From Caulobacter sp. 602-2 (lineage in GTDB: Bacteria > Pseudomonadota > Alphaproteobacteria > Caulobacterales > Caulobacteraceae): a stretch of 64,000 nucleotides of DNA. How positions within the stretch are numbered: the stretch's first letter is position 1; the number at the start of each line of letters is the position of its first letter. The DNA lies in the NCBI RefSeq assembly GCF_011043625.1, contig NZ_JAAKGT010000011.1:62001-126000 (forward strand), given 5' to 3'. Below, piece by piece: positions 24,799 to 32,990 of this stretch. The notes beneath the pieces were generated by a model that worked only from the letters and a program-made list of their open reading frames with translations, searched no databases and was not told the DNA's origin. Made by a program: the position numbers and the translations under genes.

Positions 24799-26508
24799 TC
24801 AGGCGGCGGCTTCGGCCGCCGCCTTGGCCGCCTGCACCTTGGGCTGGCGGGCGGCGACCAGAAACGACAGGATGATCGCGGCCACCCCGATCAGGGCGGT
24901 GTAGATGAAGAAGGCCACGTAGCCCGCGCCCATGGCCTGGCCGCTGACGCCCAGCTTGGCGCCGGCCGCCGCGAAGGTCTCGGGCGGGGTGCGGGCGAAC
25001 AGGCCCTTCAGGCCGGCCAGCGCGCCGTGCTCGGCGGCGGCGGCCGAGGCCTCGACGATGCGGCCCGACTGCGAGGCCACCAGCTTGCCCGGCAGGGCGT
25101 AGAGCGACGAGAACAGGGCGTACTGGGTGGCCGTAAAGCCCGCCGTGGTCAGGCTGGACATGTAGGCGATCAGCGCCGTGCCGGCGATGCCGCCGCAGAT
25201 GTTGTCCAGGCAGATGCTGGTGAACAGCATCGGCACGCTGTGGCCGCTGACGGCCAGCACCGCGAAGCCCAGGTTGCTGATCGGCTGGGCGAAGGCGCCG
25301 ATGATCAGGGCCTTCATCAGGCCGAAGCGGGCGACGATCACCCCACCCAGGAACACGCCGATCATCGAGGCGATGATGCCGAACACCTTGCGGATCTCGG
25401 CGATCTCGGTGAGCGAGAAGCCCATGTCCCGATAGAACGGGTTCATGATGTTGAGCACGAAGTCCGAGACCCGGTAGATGCAGATCGCCGCCAGGATCAG
25501 GCCGGCGACGCCAGAAAACCGGGTCATGAACTCCTTCAGCGGCGAGCCCAGGGCGGTCGACAGATAGACGCCGGGCTTGGTGCGCAGGCCGGGGATCGGC
25601 CAGGCGGCCAGCACGATGACGCCCAGGCCCACCAGGGCGCCGAGAAGCTGCAGCCAGACGCCGTTGGGCTTGGCCTTCCAGGCCTCGGCCAGGGCATCGC
25701 CGCCGACGACCTTGGACAGCAGGTCGGCGTCGCCGGCCAGGCCAGAACCCAGGATCAGGGCGCCGAACGCGATGATCGCCAGGCGGGCCAGCCATTCCAG
25801 CACCACCAGGGCCTGGGGCTGGGAGACGTCGTCGGTATGGATCGGGCGGATGGTGTGGGCCGCCTCGCGCGGGGCCCACAGGGTGGCGCCGACGCCGATC
25901 AGCACGGCCAGGGCCATGATCGCGTAGGAGAAGTTCCAGCCGAAGCTTTCGGCCAGGATCAGCGGCACGGCGCCGGCCATGACCATGGCTCCGCGATAGC
26001 CCCACTGCACGGCCACGGCCATCGGGCCCTGGCGCTCGGCGTCGGCCACCTCGATGCGCCAGGCGTCGATGACGATGTCCTGGCTGGCGGTGAGAAAGCC
26101 GGTCAGCACGGCCAGGGCGGCCAGCAGACCGAGGTTGGTCGCGGGATTGAGCGTCGAGATCGTCCACAGGCCCAGCATGATCCCGGCCTGGCAGACCAGC
26201 ATCCAGGCGCGGCGATGGCCCAGGAGGCCGTGCAGCACCGGAATCTTCGTGCGGTCGATCAGCGGCGCCCACAGGAACTTCAGCGAGAACGACAGGGTGG
26301 CCAGGCTGAAGAAGCCGATCACCGCCAGCGACAGGCCCGAGTCGCGCAGCCACAGCGACAGGGTGTCGAAGATCAGCATGTAGGGCAGGCCCGAGGCGAA
26401 ACCCAGGCCCAGCAGGGCCAGGGCCCGGCGCTCGCCGAACACCGCCAGGGCGCCGGCCAGGCTCTTCTTGGGCGCAGCGGTTGCTTCGCTCTTGGTCTGC
26501 TCGGTCAT
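24799..26508 (-). CDS. ampG: AmpG-like muropeptide MFS permease
   Basis: A 569-residue MFS protein with 12-14 membrane segments. AmpG hallmarks are LLGLGFASGLPYMLIFDTLSLWLRDSGLSLAVIGFF at the N-terminus, LKFLWAPLIDR, GHRRAWML and TASQDIVIDAWRIE. AmpG imports anhydromuropeptides for peptidoglycan recycling and thereby affects beta-lactamase induction. The protein is longer than E. coli AmpG because of an extended loop around residues 255-310 and another near 480-520. GGGGAAG precedes the ATG. Confidence 0.88.
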   Translation of the reverse strand: MTEQTKSEATAAPKKSLAGALAVFGERRALALLGLGFASGLPYMLIFDTLSLWLRDSGLSLAVIGFFSLATLSFSLKFLWAPLIDRTKIPVLHGLLGHRRAWMLVCQAGIMLGLWTISTLNPATNLGLLAALAVLTGFLTASQDIVIDAWRIEVADAERQGPMAVAVQWGYRGAMVMAGAVPLILAESFGWNFSYAIMALAVLIGVGATLWAPREAAHTIRPIHTDDVSQPQALVVLEWLARLAIIAFGALILGSGLAGDADLLSKVVGGDALAEAWKAKPNGVWLQLLGALVGLGVIVLAAWPIPGLRTKPGVYLSTALGSPLKEFMTRFSGVAGLILAAICIYRVSDFVLNIMNPFYRDMGFSLTEIAEIRKVFGIIASMIGVFLGGVIVARFGLMKALIIGAFAQPISNLGFAVLAVSGHSVPMLFTSICLDNICGGIAGTALIAYMSSLTTAGFTATQYALFSSLYALPGKLVASQSGRIVEASAAAAEHGALAGLKGLFARTPPETFAAAGAKLGVSGQAMGAGYVAFFIYTALIGVAAIILSFLVAARQPKVQAAKAAAEAAA

Positions 26509-26548
26509 GGTCTTCCCCGAAGTGGACGGGGAGGCTGGGACCGTCCCG

Positions 26549-28087
26549 TCAGCCGGCGACCTTGGCGCGCGTCGCGTCGTTCGTCCAGCGGCGGGGGCGG
26601 TCGGGGCCGGTCCAGCGGGAAAGGGCCTCGCGCAGGGCGGCGGGCGTCAGCGGCTTGACCAGGAAGTCGTCCATGCCGGCGGTCAGGCACTGGCGGCGAT
26701 CCTCGTCGAAGGCGTCCGCGGTCAAAGCCAGGATCGGGGTGTCGACGCCCTTGGCGCGGACGGCGCGGGTGGCCTCCAGGCCGTTCAGGCCCGGCATGCG
26801 CAGGTCCATGAAGACCAGATCGTAGGTTCCGCGCGACAGGGCGGCGACGGCCTCGTCGCCGCTGGCGATCCGGTCGACGGTGCAGCCCTCGCGCTCGAGC
26901 AGGGTGCGGGCCAGGAGGGCGTTGATCGGGTTGTCCTCGGCCAGCAGCACGCGGGCCCCGGGGGCGGCGGCCGGAGCGATGCGGTCGTCCTGCGCCTCGG
27001 CCGGGGTGACCAGGGCCTCCAGCGCCGCGTCGATCGGCTTGGCGGCCAGCACCTGGGTGACCAGCGAAGCGCGGCGCAGCGGCTTGATCAGGTAGCCCGA
27101 GAAGCCGGCCTTGGAGAGGTTGGGGATCAGGTCGCGCTGGTCGGGGGTCAGCAGGGCCACCGCGGCGCGGCCGGCCGGCGCGGCCAGCGGGCGGTCGGGG
27201 CCGGCCAGGGCCGCGTCGACCAGCAGCACGGTCTGGGCCGGCAGGGTCTCGACCTTGTCGAGGCCTGCGAGGTTCCTGACCCAGGCGCCGCTGGCGATGG
27301 CCTGGGCGCCGACGGCTTCCCGGACCACGGGGTTGGGCGAGACGACGGCGACGAACCGGCCTTCCAGCGGCGGGGCGGCCGGGGACTGGTGATGACGCTC
27401 GAACGGGGCCTCGAACCAGAAGTCGGCGCCGCCGCCGGGGTTTTCCGAGACGCCGGCCTCGCCGTCCATGGCGGCGGCCAGGCGGGCGACGATGGCCAGG
27501 CCCAGCCCCGCGCCGCCCAGCTGGGCCTGATGCGAGGGATCGGTCTGGACGAAGGCCTCGAAGATTTTCTCGCGCGCCTCGGGGGCGACGCCCGGGCCGG
27601 TGTCGGCCACGGAAAAGCGCACGCGGCCGGCGCCGGCGTCGCGGGCGGTGATCAGCACGCCGCCCTTCTCGGTGAACTTCACCGCGTTGCCGGCGAAGTT
27701 CAGCAGCACCTGGCGCAGGCGGCCCTCGTCGGCCATCAGCGGCGGCAGGCCGCGCTCGACCGCCCAGGCGATCTCGACGCCCTTTTCGTGGGCGCGTGGG
27801 CTCATCAGCTCGGCCACCTGGCGCAGCAGGTCCTCGGGGCTCACGGGCGCCAGGTGCAGCTCCAGCGCCGTGGCGCCCAGGCGCGCGAAGTCGAGCACGT
27901 CGTTGACCAGGGAAAGCAGGTGATCGCCGCTCTCGCGCAGGGCCGCGACATAGGAGCGCTGCTCGGCGGTGAGGCGGGTGTTCTCCAGCAGACGCGCCAT
28001 GCCCAGCACCCCGTTCAGGGGCGTGCGGAACTCGTGGCTCAGGGTGGCCAACTGCTCGGCGGAGACGGCGTCGCGGGTCTTGGTCAT
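26549..28087 (-). CDS. Soluble hybrid histidine kinase with pseudo-receiver and receiver
   Basis: A 512-residue cytoplasmic protein that starts almost directly with the HisKA domain: LATLSHEFRTPLNGVLGMARLLENT, phospho-acceptor His18. The HATPase follows (NFAGNAVKFTEKGG, VADTGPGVAPE, GGAGLGLAIVARL), then a degenerate receiver (about 245-360, lacking the acidic pair) and a complete receiver (VLLAEDNPINALLARTLL, Asp428 in LVFMDLRMPG, Lys in FLVKPLTPAAL). No membrane segment or PAS domain is present, so input must come through a partner. A GTG at 28108 is an alternative start. Confidence 0.9.
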   Translation of the reverse strand: MTKTRDAVSAEQLATLSHEFRTPLNGVLGMARLLENTRLTAEQRSYVAALRESGDHLLSLVNDVLDFARLGATALELHLAPVSPEDLLRQVAELMSPRAHEKGVEIAWAVERGLPPLMADEGRLRQVLLNFAGNAVKFTEKGGVLITARDAGAGRVRFSVADTGPGVAPEAREKIFEAFVQTDPSHQAQLGGAGLGLAIVARLAAAMDGEAGVSENPGGGADFWFEAPFERHHQSPAAPPLEGRFVAVVSPNPVVREAVGAQAIASGAWVRNLAGLDKVETLPAQTVLLVDAALAGPDRPLAAPAGRAAVALLTPDQRDLIPNLSKAGFSGYLIKPLRRASLVTQVLAAKPIDAALEALVTPAEAQDDRIAPAAAPGARVLLAEDNPINALLARTLLEREGCTVDRIASGDEAVAALSRGTYDLVFMDLRMPGLNGLEATRAVRAKGVDTPILALTADAFDEDRRQCLTAGMDDFLVKPLTPAALREALSRWTGPDRPRRWTNDATRAKVAG

Positions 28088-28139
28088 GGCGATAATTTTA
28101 CCGGTCACGACTTAACGGGCGGTGGAGGGCTCGCGCAAA

Positions 28140-28274
28140 GATCCTCCCCCGAAGGAGGAGGTGGCCCGTAGGGCCGGAGGGGGAAGTCTCTACCGGCGTT
28201 GAGGCGGTTGCTGGCTCACAGGCCACATCCCCCTCCGTCGCCTTCGGCGACACCTCCCCCTCCAGGGGGAGGGT
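28140..28274. repeat. Palindromic repeat, family R3, copy d
   Basis: Same architecture and same internal CTCACAGGCCACATCCCCCTCCGTCG core as the copy at 19285. It fills the gap between comM and the hybrid kinase and ends at the comM stop codon. Confidence 0.88.
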
Positions 28275-29813
28275 CTAGACGACCCCTTCCATCTCCCCCG
28301 CCGTACTGGTCCGTCGATGCGCCAGGGCTTCGGCGATGTGCACCCGCTTGACCGATCCGGCGCCTTCCAGGTCGGCGATGGTGCGTGAGAGGCGCAGGGT
28401 GCGGGTCCAGCCGCGGGCGCTGATGCGGCCGGCCTCGGCGGCCTTGGCCAGCAGGGCGCGGCCGGCTTCGTCGAGGGCGCAGATGCGTTCGAGCAGTTCG
28501 CCCTCGGCCCGGCCGTTCAGCGTCTCGGCGGTTCCCGGCATCAGGTCTTCGGCGCGGTCGGCCTGCAGGCGACGGGCGGTCGCGACGCGGGCGGCGACCT
28601 CGGCCGAGCCCTCGCTGGCGGCAGGCAAAGCCAGGTCGGCGGCGGTGACGGCGGGCATGTCTACGGCCAGGTCGATGCGGTCTATCAGCGGCCCCGACAC
28701 CCGCCCCTGGTAGTCGCGGATGCAGCGCGGGGCCTTGCCGCAGGCGCCGCGCCCGGCCCCGCCATGACCGCAGCGGCAGGGGTTCATCGCGGCCACCAGC
28801 TGCACCCGGGCCGGATAGCGGATGTGGGCGTTGGCGCGGGCGACCATCACCTCGCCGGTCTCCAGCGGCGCGCGCAGGCTGTCGAGCGCCTGGACGCCGA
28901 ACTCGGGCAGTTCGTCGAGGAACAGCACGCCGTTGTGGGCCAGCGACACCTCGCCGGGCTTGGCGCGCAAGCCCCCGCCGGTGAGCGCGGCCATGCTGGC
29001 GCTGTGGTGCGGACTGCGGAACGGCCGGGCCCTGGTCAGCGCGCCCCTCGCGATCAGCCCCGCCACCGAATGGACCATCGAGGTCTCCAGCAGTTCCTGC
29101 GAGGTCAGCGGCGGCAGCAGGCCCGGCAGGCGCTGGGCCAGCATCGACTTGCCCGAGCCCGGAGGGCCGACGAACAGCAGGTTGTGGCCGCCGGCCGCGG
29201 CGATCTCCAGCGCCCGTTTGCCCTGTTCCTGGCCCTTGACGTCGCGCAGGTCCCTGACGCGCTCGCCCTCGATCACCGGGCCGGGGACGGGCGGACCCAG
29301 GACCTGGCTGCCGCGGAAGTGGTTGATCAGCGCCACCAGCGAGCGGGGCGCCAGGATTCGCGTGCCGCCGGCCCAGGCGGCCTCGGGCCCGCAGGCCTCG
29401 GGACAGATCAGGCCCAGGTCCATGGCCCCGGCGGCCATGGCCGCGGGCAGGGCGCCGGCGCAGGCGACGATGCGGCCGTCCAGCGAGAGCTCGCCCATGG
29501 CCGCCCAGCCGTCCAGCGCGTCGGGCGGGATCACGCCCATGACGCCCAGCACCGCCAGGGCGATGGGCAGGTCGAAGTGCGTGCCCTCCTTGGGCAGGTC
29601 GGCGGGCGCCAGGTTGGCGACGATGCGCTTGCCGGGCATGGACAGGCCCAGACCCGCGAAGGCGCCGCGCACCCGCTCGCGGCTCTCGGCCACGGCCTTG
29701 TCGGCCAGGCCGACCACGGCGAAGGCGATATTGCCGCCGGTCAGCTGCACCTCGACGTCGACGCGGCGCGCCTCGACGCCCTCGAACGCCACCGTGACGA
29801 CCTTGGCCGCCAT
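28275..29813 (-). CDS. comM: YifB/ComM Mg-chelatase-like AAA ATPase
   Basis: A 512-residue ComM protein: an N-terminal ChlI/lon-like domain (EVQLTGGNIAFAVVGLADKAVAESRERVRGAF), AAA+ core with Walker A GPPGSGKS (216-223) and Walker B GVLFLDELPEF (about 282-292), the Cys cluster MNPCRCGHGG...CGKAPRC, and the C-terminal ISARGWTRTLRLSRTIADLEG motif. ComM is a hexameric helicase that promotes branch migration during natural transformation. A LexA box 64 bp upstream implies SOS control. GGGGGAGA precedes the ATG. Confidence 0.95.
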   Translation of the reverse strand: MAAKVVTVAFEGVEARRVDVEVQLTGGNIAFAVVGLADKAVAESRERVRGAFAGLGLSMPGKRIVANLAPADLPKEGTHFDLPIALAVLGVMGVIPPDALDGWAAMGELSLDGRIVACAGALPAAMAAGAMDLGLICPEACGPEAAWAGGTRILAPRSLVALINHFRGSQVLGPPVPGPVIEGERVRDLRDVKGQEQGKRALEIAAAGGHNLLFVGPPGSGKSMLAQRLPGLLPPLTSQELLETSMVHSVAGLIARGALTRARPFRSPHHSASMAALTGGGLRAKPGEVSLAHNGVLFLDELPEFGVQALDSLRAPLETGEVMVARANAHIRYPARVQLVAAMNPCRCGHGGAGRGACGKAPRCIRDYQGRVSGPLIDRIDLAVDMPAVTAADLALPAASEGSAEVAARVATARRLQADRAEDLMPGTAETLNGRAEGELLERICALDEAGRALLAKAAEAGRISARGWTRTLRLSRTIADLEGAGSVKRVHIAEALAHRRTSTAGEMEGVV

Positions 29814-29838
29814 CGTTCTCCCCCGAAAAACGTTCGAC

Positions 29839-29847
29839 TTATCCACA
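29839..29847 (+). promoter_or_regulatory. Perfect DnaA box
   Basis: TTATCCACA matches the 9-bp DnaA consensus exactly, 26 bp upstream of the comM start. It is a single box, not a cluster, so it suggests transcriptional control or titration rather than an origin. Confidence 0.65.
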
Positions 29848-29876
29848 AGCCAAGCATGGCTGTCGGCTCGGAGCAA

Positions 29877-29891
29877 GAACGAAAAACGAAC
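29877..29891 (-). promoter_or_regulatory. LexA (SOS) box upstream of comM
   Basis: GTTCGTTTTTCGTTC on the comM coding strand fits the alphaproteobacterial LexA consensus GTTC-N7-GTTC exactly, centred about 70 bp before the comM start. It lies in the gap between gshB and comM, both on the minus strand, so comM is the natural target. Confidence 0.85.
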
Positions 29892-29934
29892 GTTTCAGGA
29901 AAGTGTGACGATTCAGTCGTCTATGGCCACTTCC

Positions 29935-30888
29935 TCACGCAGGGGTTGATCGGATGGTTTCGATCCGATCCCAGAGCACCGCGGCGGCGTCGATGCCGCT
30001 GAACCGCTTGAGCTGCTGGGCCCCGGTGGGCGAGGTGACGTTGATCTCGGTCAGGTAGTCGCCGATCACGTCGATGCCGACGAACAGCAGGCCGCGCTTC
30101 TTCAGCTCCGGGCCGATGATGGCGCACAGCTCCTTGTCGCGGGCGGTCAGCTCGACGGCCTCGGCGCGGCCGCCGACGCGCAGGTTCGAGCGCACCTGGC
30201 CGGCGGCCGGCACGCGGTTGATGGCGCCCACCGGCTCGCCGTCGACCAGCAGCACGCGCTTGTCGCCCTTGCTGACGGCCGGGACGAACTTCTGGGCGAT
30301 GACCTGCTCGCGGCCGATCATAGCGTGCAGTTCCAAGAGCGCGTCGAGATTGGGATCGTCCGCCAGCAGACGGGCCACGCCCGAGCCGCCGCCGCCGTAG
30401 AGGGGCTTCAGGACGATGTCGCCGTGGCGGGCGCGGAAATCGTAGATCGCCTCGTGGTCGGAGGTGATCAGGGTCGGGGGCTGCACGCCCGGGAAGTCGG
30501 TGACGAACAGCTTCTCGGGCGCGTTGCGCACCTCGGCCGGATTGTTCACCACCAGGGTGTGGGGGTGCACCTTCTCGAGAAAATGCGTGGCCGTGATGTA
30601 GGCCATGTCGAACGGCGGATCCTGGCGCATCAGCACCACGTCGACGTCGTCCTTCATGTCGAGCAGCACGGTCTCGCCGAGCTTGGCGTGCGCGCCTTTT
30701 TCCGCGAACACCTCCAGCGGCTGGGCGCGGGCGAAGACGCGGCCGTCCTCGAGGGAGAGCTTGTCGGGCGTGTAGAACCACAGCTTATGGCCGCGGATCT
30801 TCGCCTCCATCATCATCAGGAAGGTGGTGTCGGTGTCGATGTTGATCCCCAGGACGGGATCCATCTGGACGGCGACTCTCAGCGACAT
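29935..30888 (-). CDS. gshB: Glutathione synthetase
   Basis: A 317-residue ATP-grasp enzyme joining gamma-glutamylcysteine and glycine. Family motifs are [31 protein letters not shown] at the N-terminus, [38 protein letters not shown] (ATP-grasp loop), [19 protein letters not shown] and [23 protein letters not shown]. Length matches the family. GGAG precedes the ATG. It shares direction with comM but is separated from it by 120 bp with its own control sites. Confidence 0.97.
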   Translation of the reverse strand: MSLRVAVQMDPVLGINIDTDTTFLMMMEAKIRGHKLWFYTPDKLSLEDGRVFARAQPLEVFAEKGAHAKLGETVLLDMKDDVDVVLMRQDPPFDMAYITATHFLEKVHPHTLVVNNPAEVRNAPEKLFVTDFPGVQPPTLITSDHEAIYDFRARHGDIVLKPLYGGGGSGVARLLADDPNLDALLELHAMIGREQVIAQKFVPAVSKGDKRVLLVDGEPVGAINRVPAAGQVRSNLRVGGRAEAVELTARDKELCAIIGPELKKRGLLFVGIDVIGDYLTEINVTSPTGAQQLKRFSGIDAAAVLWDRIETIRSTPA

Positions 30889-31023
30889 GACGACTCCGGG
30901 TTACTTTCCGATCTGGGGCGCAGTCACCTAGTTAGGCCGATTTTTGGCGATTGCGAGGGCGAAGTGCGCCTTGCTTGGCGCGCGCTTGGATGTCCATGTG
31001 GGGTGATCGTGTTGGGGGATGGA

Positions 31024-31767
31024 ATGAACGTTCGGGGTGCCGCGCTTATTATGGCCACGGTTTTGCCCGGCGTTGGCCTGTTGGCAGTGTTCGCTCGCGG
31101 GGCGAACTTATTTTCCGACCAAAGTTGGATCTACAGATACCAAACTCTTATTGGTGCTGTGGTGGCGCTTCTGGCTGCTTATATTGCGGTCAGGCCTGTT
31201 TGGCGTCAGTTGAAATATATAAAATTTCAATCAAGCGCGATGTATCGTGATTTTGTTGATAGGAGATTGTCTGAAATTCATGAGAGATATAAAATTGTAT
31301 CTGAATTTGTGAGCGGTGACTTAGATAATTTTGAGAGAAAAATTTACGAAGTGGAGGAACTTGGAATTGGAAAGTATGATATAGAATGGCTTTTTGAAAG
31401 TGGGCAAAATTTATACTTCGTTGTTGTAAATATGGAATCTTATAAAAGTAAGCGCCTTGATCCTCTATTTATCGAAGATAAGGTTCAAAATATTATTGAA
31501 TCGATCAGATTTCTTGTGGATAGGCTTGAAGCTGCGCATCGTCCCCATACGGCTGAGCAATTTGGGGAGGATTATGCTATTAGTGATGAAGATTGGGCGC
31601 AGATCGAAAAGGAAGGTGCGCTAGCCGAGGAGCAAATAATTGGGGCGGCATCCAAGGTGCGTCGTGACTTCAATGATCTTCGTGCGTCTTTTGAGTTTGA
31701 AATCAATCGTATGCGCACTTCGCTCAGGTCAATCGACCAGGAATTGATAAAAGCCTCGCCACTATAA
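31024..31767 (+). CDS. AT-rich orphan membrane/coiled-coil protein
   Basis: A 247-residue protein of unknown family. Residues 1-60 contain two hydrophobic helices (GAALIMATVLPGVGLLAVFA and TLIGAVVALLAAYIAV). The rest is charged and helical, with long stretches likely to be coiled coil (VRRDFNDLRASFEFEINRMRTSLRSIDQELI). Its coding sequence is far richer in A+T than all neighbours and uses codons such as ATA, AAA and TTT that are rare elsewhere in the window, which indicates recent horizontal acquisition. GGGGGA precedes the ATG at 31024. It is a single gene with no mobility gene beside it. Confidence 0.75.
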   Translation: MNVRGAALIMATVLPGVGLLAVFARGANLFSDQSWIYRYQTLIGAVVALLAAYIAVRPVWRQLKYIKFQSSAMYRDFVDRRLSEIHERYKIVSEFVSGDLDNFERKIYEVEELGIGKYDIEWLFESGQNLYFVVVNMESYKSKRLDPLFIEDKVQNIIESIRFLVDRLEAAHRPHTAEQFGEDYAISDEDWAQIEKEGALAEEQIIGAASKVRRDFNDLRASFEFEINRMRTSLRSIDQELIKASPL

Positions 31768-31773
31768 GCAAAG

Positions 31774-32589
31774 CTAATTCAGCCGCAGCCGCACGCGCTC
31801 GCGCGCCGCTCGGGCCGCGATCGTCGCGCCGCCGTCGAGGGTCTGCGCCCGCGAAAGGGCCTGCAATGCCCCGGCCAGGGCGCCCTGGCCTTCGCGGGCC
31901 GCGGCGACGTCGAGCCAGGGGTGGTGGTCGGTGGGGTCGAGCAGGGCGCGGCGCAGGGCCGAGCGCTCGGCCCTGGCCCAGTCGCGCGACTGCTGGGCGC
32001 GGGCGAAGATGTTGTTTTGCAGGCGGATCAACACCGCGCGATCCGAGATCGGGGCCATCAGTTGGTCGAGGCGGGCGGCGACGTCGGGCATCAGCCCGGT
32101 GCGCAGGGCCCGGCGCGAGAGTTCGGACGGCAGCACCACCCGGCCCTCGCTGAACGGATCCAGCGCCAGCGGCCCCTCGTCGGTCTCGATACGCAGCAGG
32201 AAGTGGCCGGGGAAGTCGACGCCGTTGACGTCCAGCCCCGTCTCGCGGGCGGCATGGATGTAGAACACGCCCAGCGCCACCGGCAGGCCCTTGCGGCGCT
32301 CGGCGATGGCGATGACGTCGGCGTTGTCGGGATGGTCGTAGGTCAGGAGGTCGCCGGTCAGGCGCAGGTCGCCGGCCATGGCCTCAGCGATGGCCTCCTC
32401 GGGCGACTCGCTCTGCATGCGGGCCTTCAGGCGCTCGACGGCCGAGCGGGCCAGATCCAGGGCGGGCTGCTCGTCGCGGTCGGGATCGTCGTGCGCGGCG
32501 CAGGCCAGGGCGGCCTCGAACAGCGGGAAGCCGTCGTCGTCGTGCTCGCCGGCGCGGGTGAGGATGGCCTCGGCCTCTTCGCGGGTCAT
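31774..32589 (-). CDS. SirB1-family transglutaminase-like/TPR protein
   Basis: A 271-residue protein. The transglutaminase-like region is DVIAIAERRKGLPVALGVFYIHAARETGLDVNGVDFPGHFLLRI (about 95-138), where PGHFLLR is the SirB1 signature, followed by DPFSEGRVVLP. A TPR-like C-terminus contains LIRLQNNIFARAQQSRDWARAERSALRRALLDP. Catalytic activity has not been shown for the family. It overlaps yraN by 4 bp and is the last gene of the rsmI-yraN-sirB1 unit. It converges on the AT-rich gene with a 6-bp gap. Confidence 0.88.
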   Translation of the reverse strand: MTREEAEAILTRAGEHDDDGFPLFEAALACAAHDDPDRDEQPALDLARSAVERLKARMQSESPEEAIAEAMAGDLRLTGDLLTYDHPDNADVIAIAERRKGLPVALGVFYIHAARETGLDVNGVDFPGHFLLRIETDEGPLALDPFSEGRVVLPSELSRRALRTGLMPDVAARLDQLMAPISDRAVLIRLQNNIFARAQQSRDWARAERSALRRALLDPTDHHPWLDVAAAREGQGALAGALQALSRAQTLDGGATIAARAARERVRLRLN

Positions 32590-32990
32590 GCCCAGGCCCT
32601 CCCGTCGTCGGGCCAGGCGTCGGGCACGTGGCGGGGCGGCCGGCCGGGCGTCATGGCCAGCAGGTCGAGACGCACGGCCATGCCCTTGAGACCAGCGCGC
32701 GTCGCCGCGGCCAGCGCGCCCGCGCGGCGCAGGCGCATCCGTTGTTCGAAGCTCACCGCCTCCAGCGCCGCCTCCAGGCTCGTCCGACTCTTGACCTCGA
32801 CAACGATCAAGACGCGTCCGCGTTGCGCCAGGATGTCGATCTCTCCGGCCCTGGTCGCCAGGCGGAAGCCGAGGATGCGGTAGCCCTTCAGCATCAGCCA
32901 GGCGGCGGCCCAGGCCTCGGCGCGCCGGCCCGAGCGCCGCGCGGCCGCGCCGCGGACCTTGCGGATCTCGCGCAGCGGCGGGGCCGTCAT
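32586..32990 (-). CDS. yraN: YraN/UPF0102 family nuclease-like protein
   Basis: A 134-residue protein with the nuclease-like core RRAEAWAAAWLMLKGYRILGFRLATRAGEIDILAQRGRVLIVVEVKSR. The GEIDI...VEVK residues correspond to the metal-binding D-ExK set of Holliday-junction resolvase-like folds. Function is unproven. Start and stop both overlap neighbours by 4 bp (ATGA), so it is translationally coupled to rsmI upstream and the SirB1-like gene downstream. Confidence 0.93.
   Translation of the reverse strand: MTAPPLREIRKVRGAAARRSGRRAEAWAAAWLMLKGYRILGFRLATRAGEIDILAQRGRVLIVVEVKSRTSLEAALEAVSFEQRMRLRRAGALAAATRAGLKGMAVRLDLLAMTPGRPPRHVPDAWPDDGRAWA

Noticed and set aside
25027-28171. Long plus-strand frames opposite ampG and the hybrid kinase
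   Set aside because: Shadows of minus-strand genes with clear catalytic motifs; no ribosome-binding site or domain.
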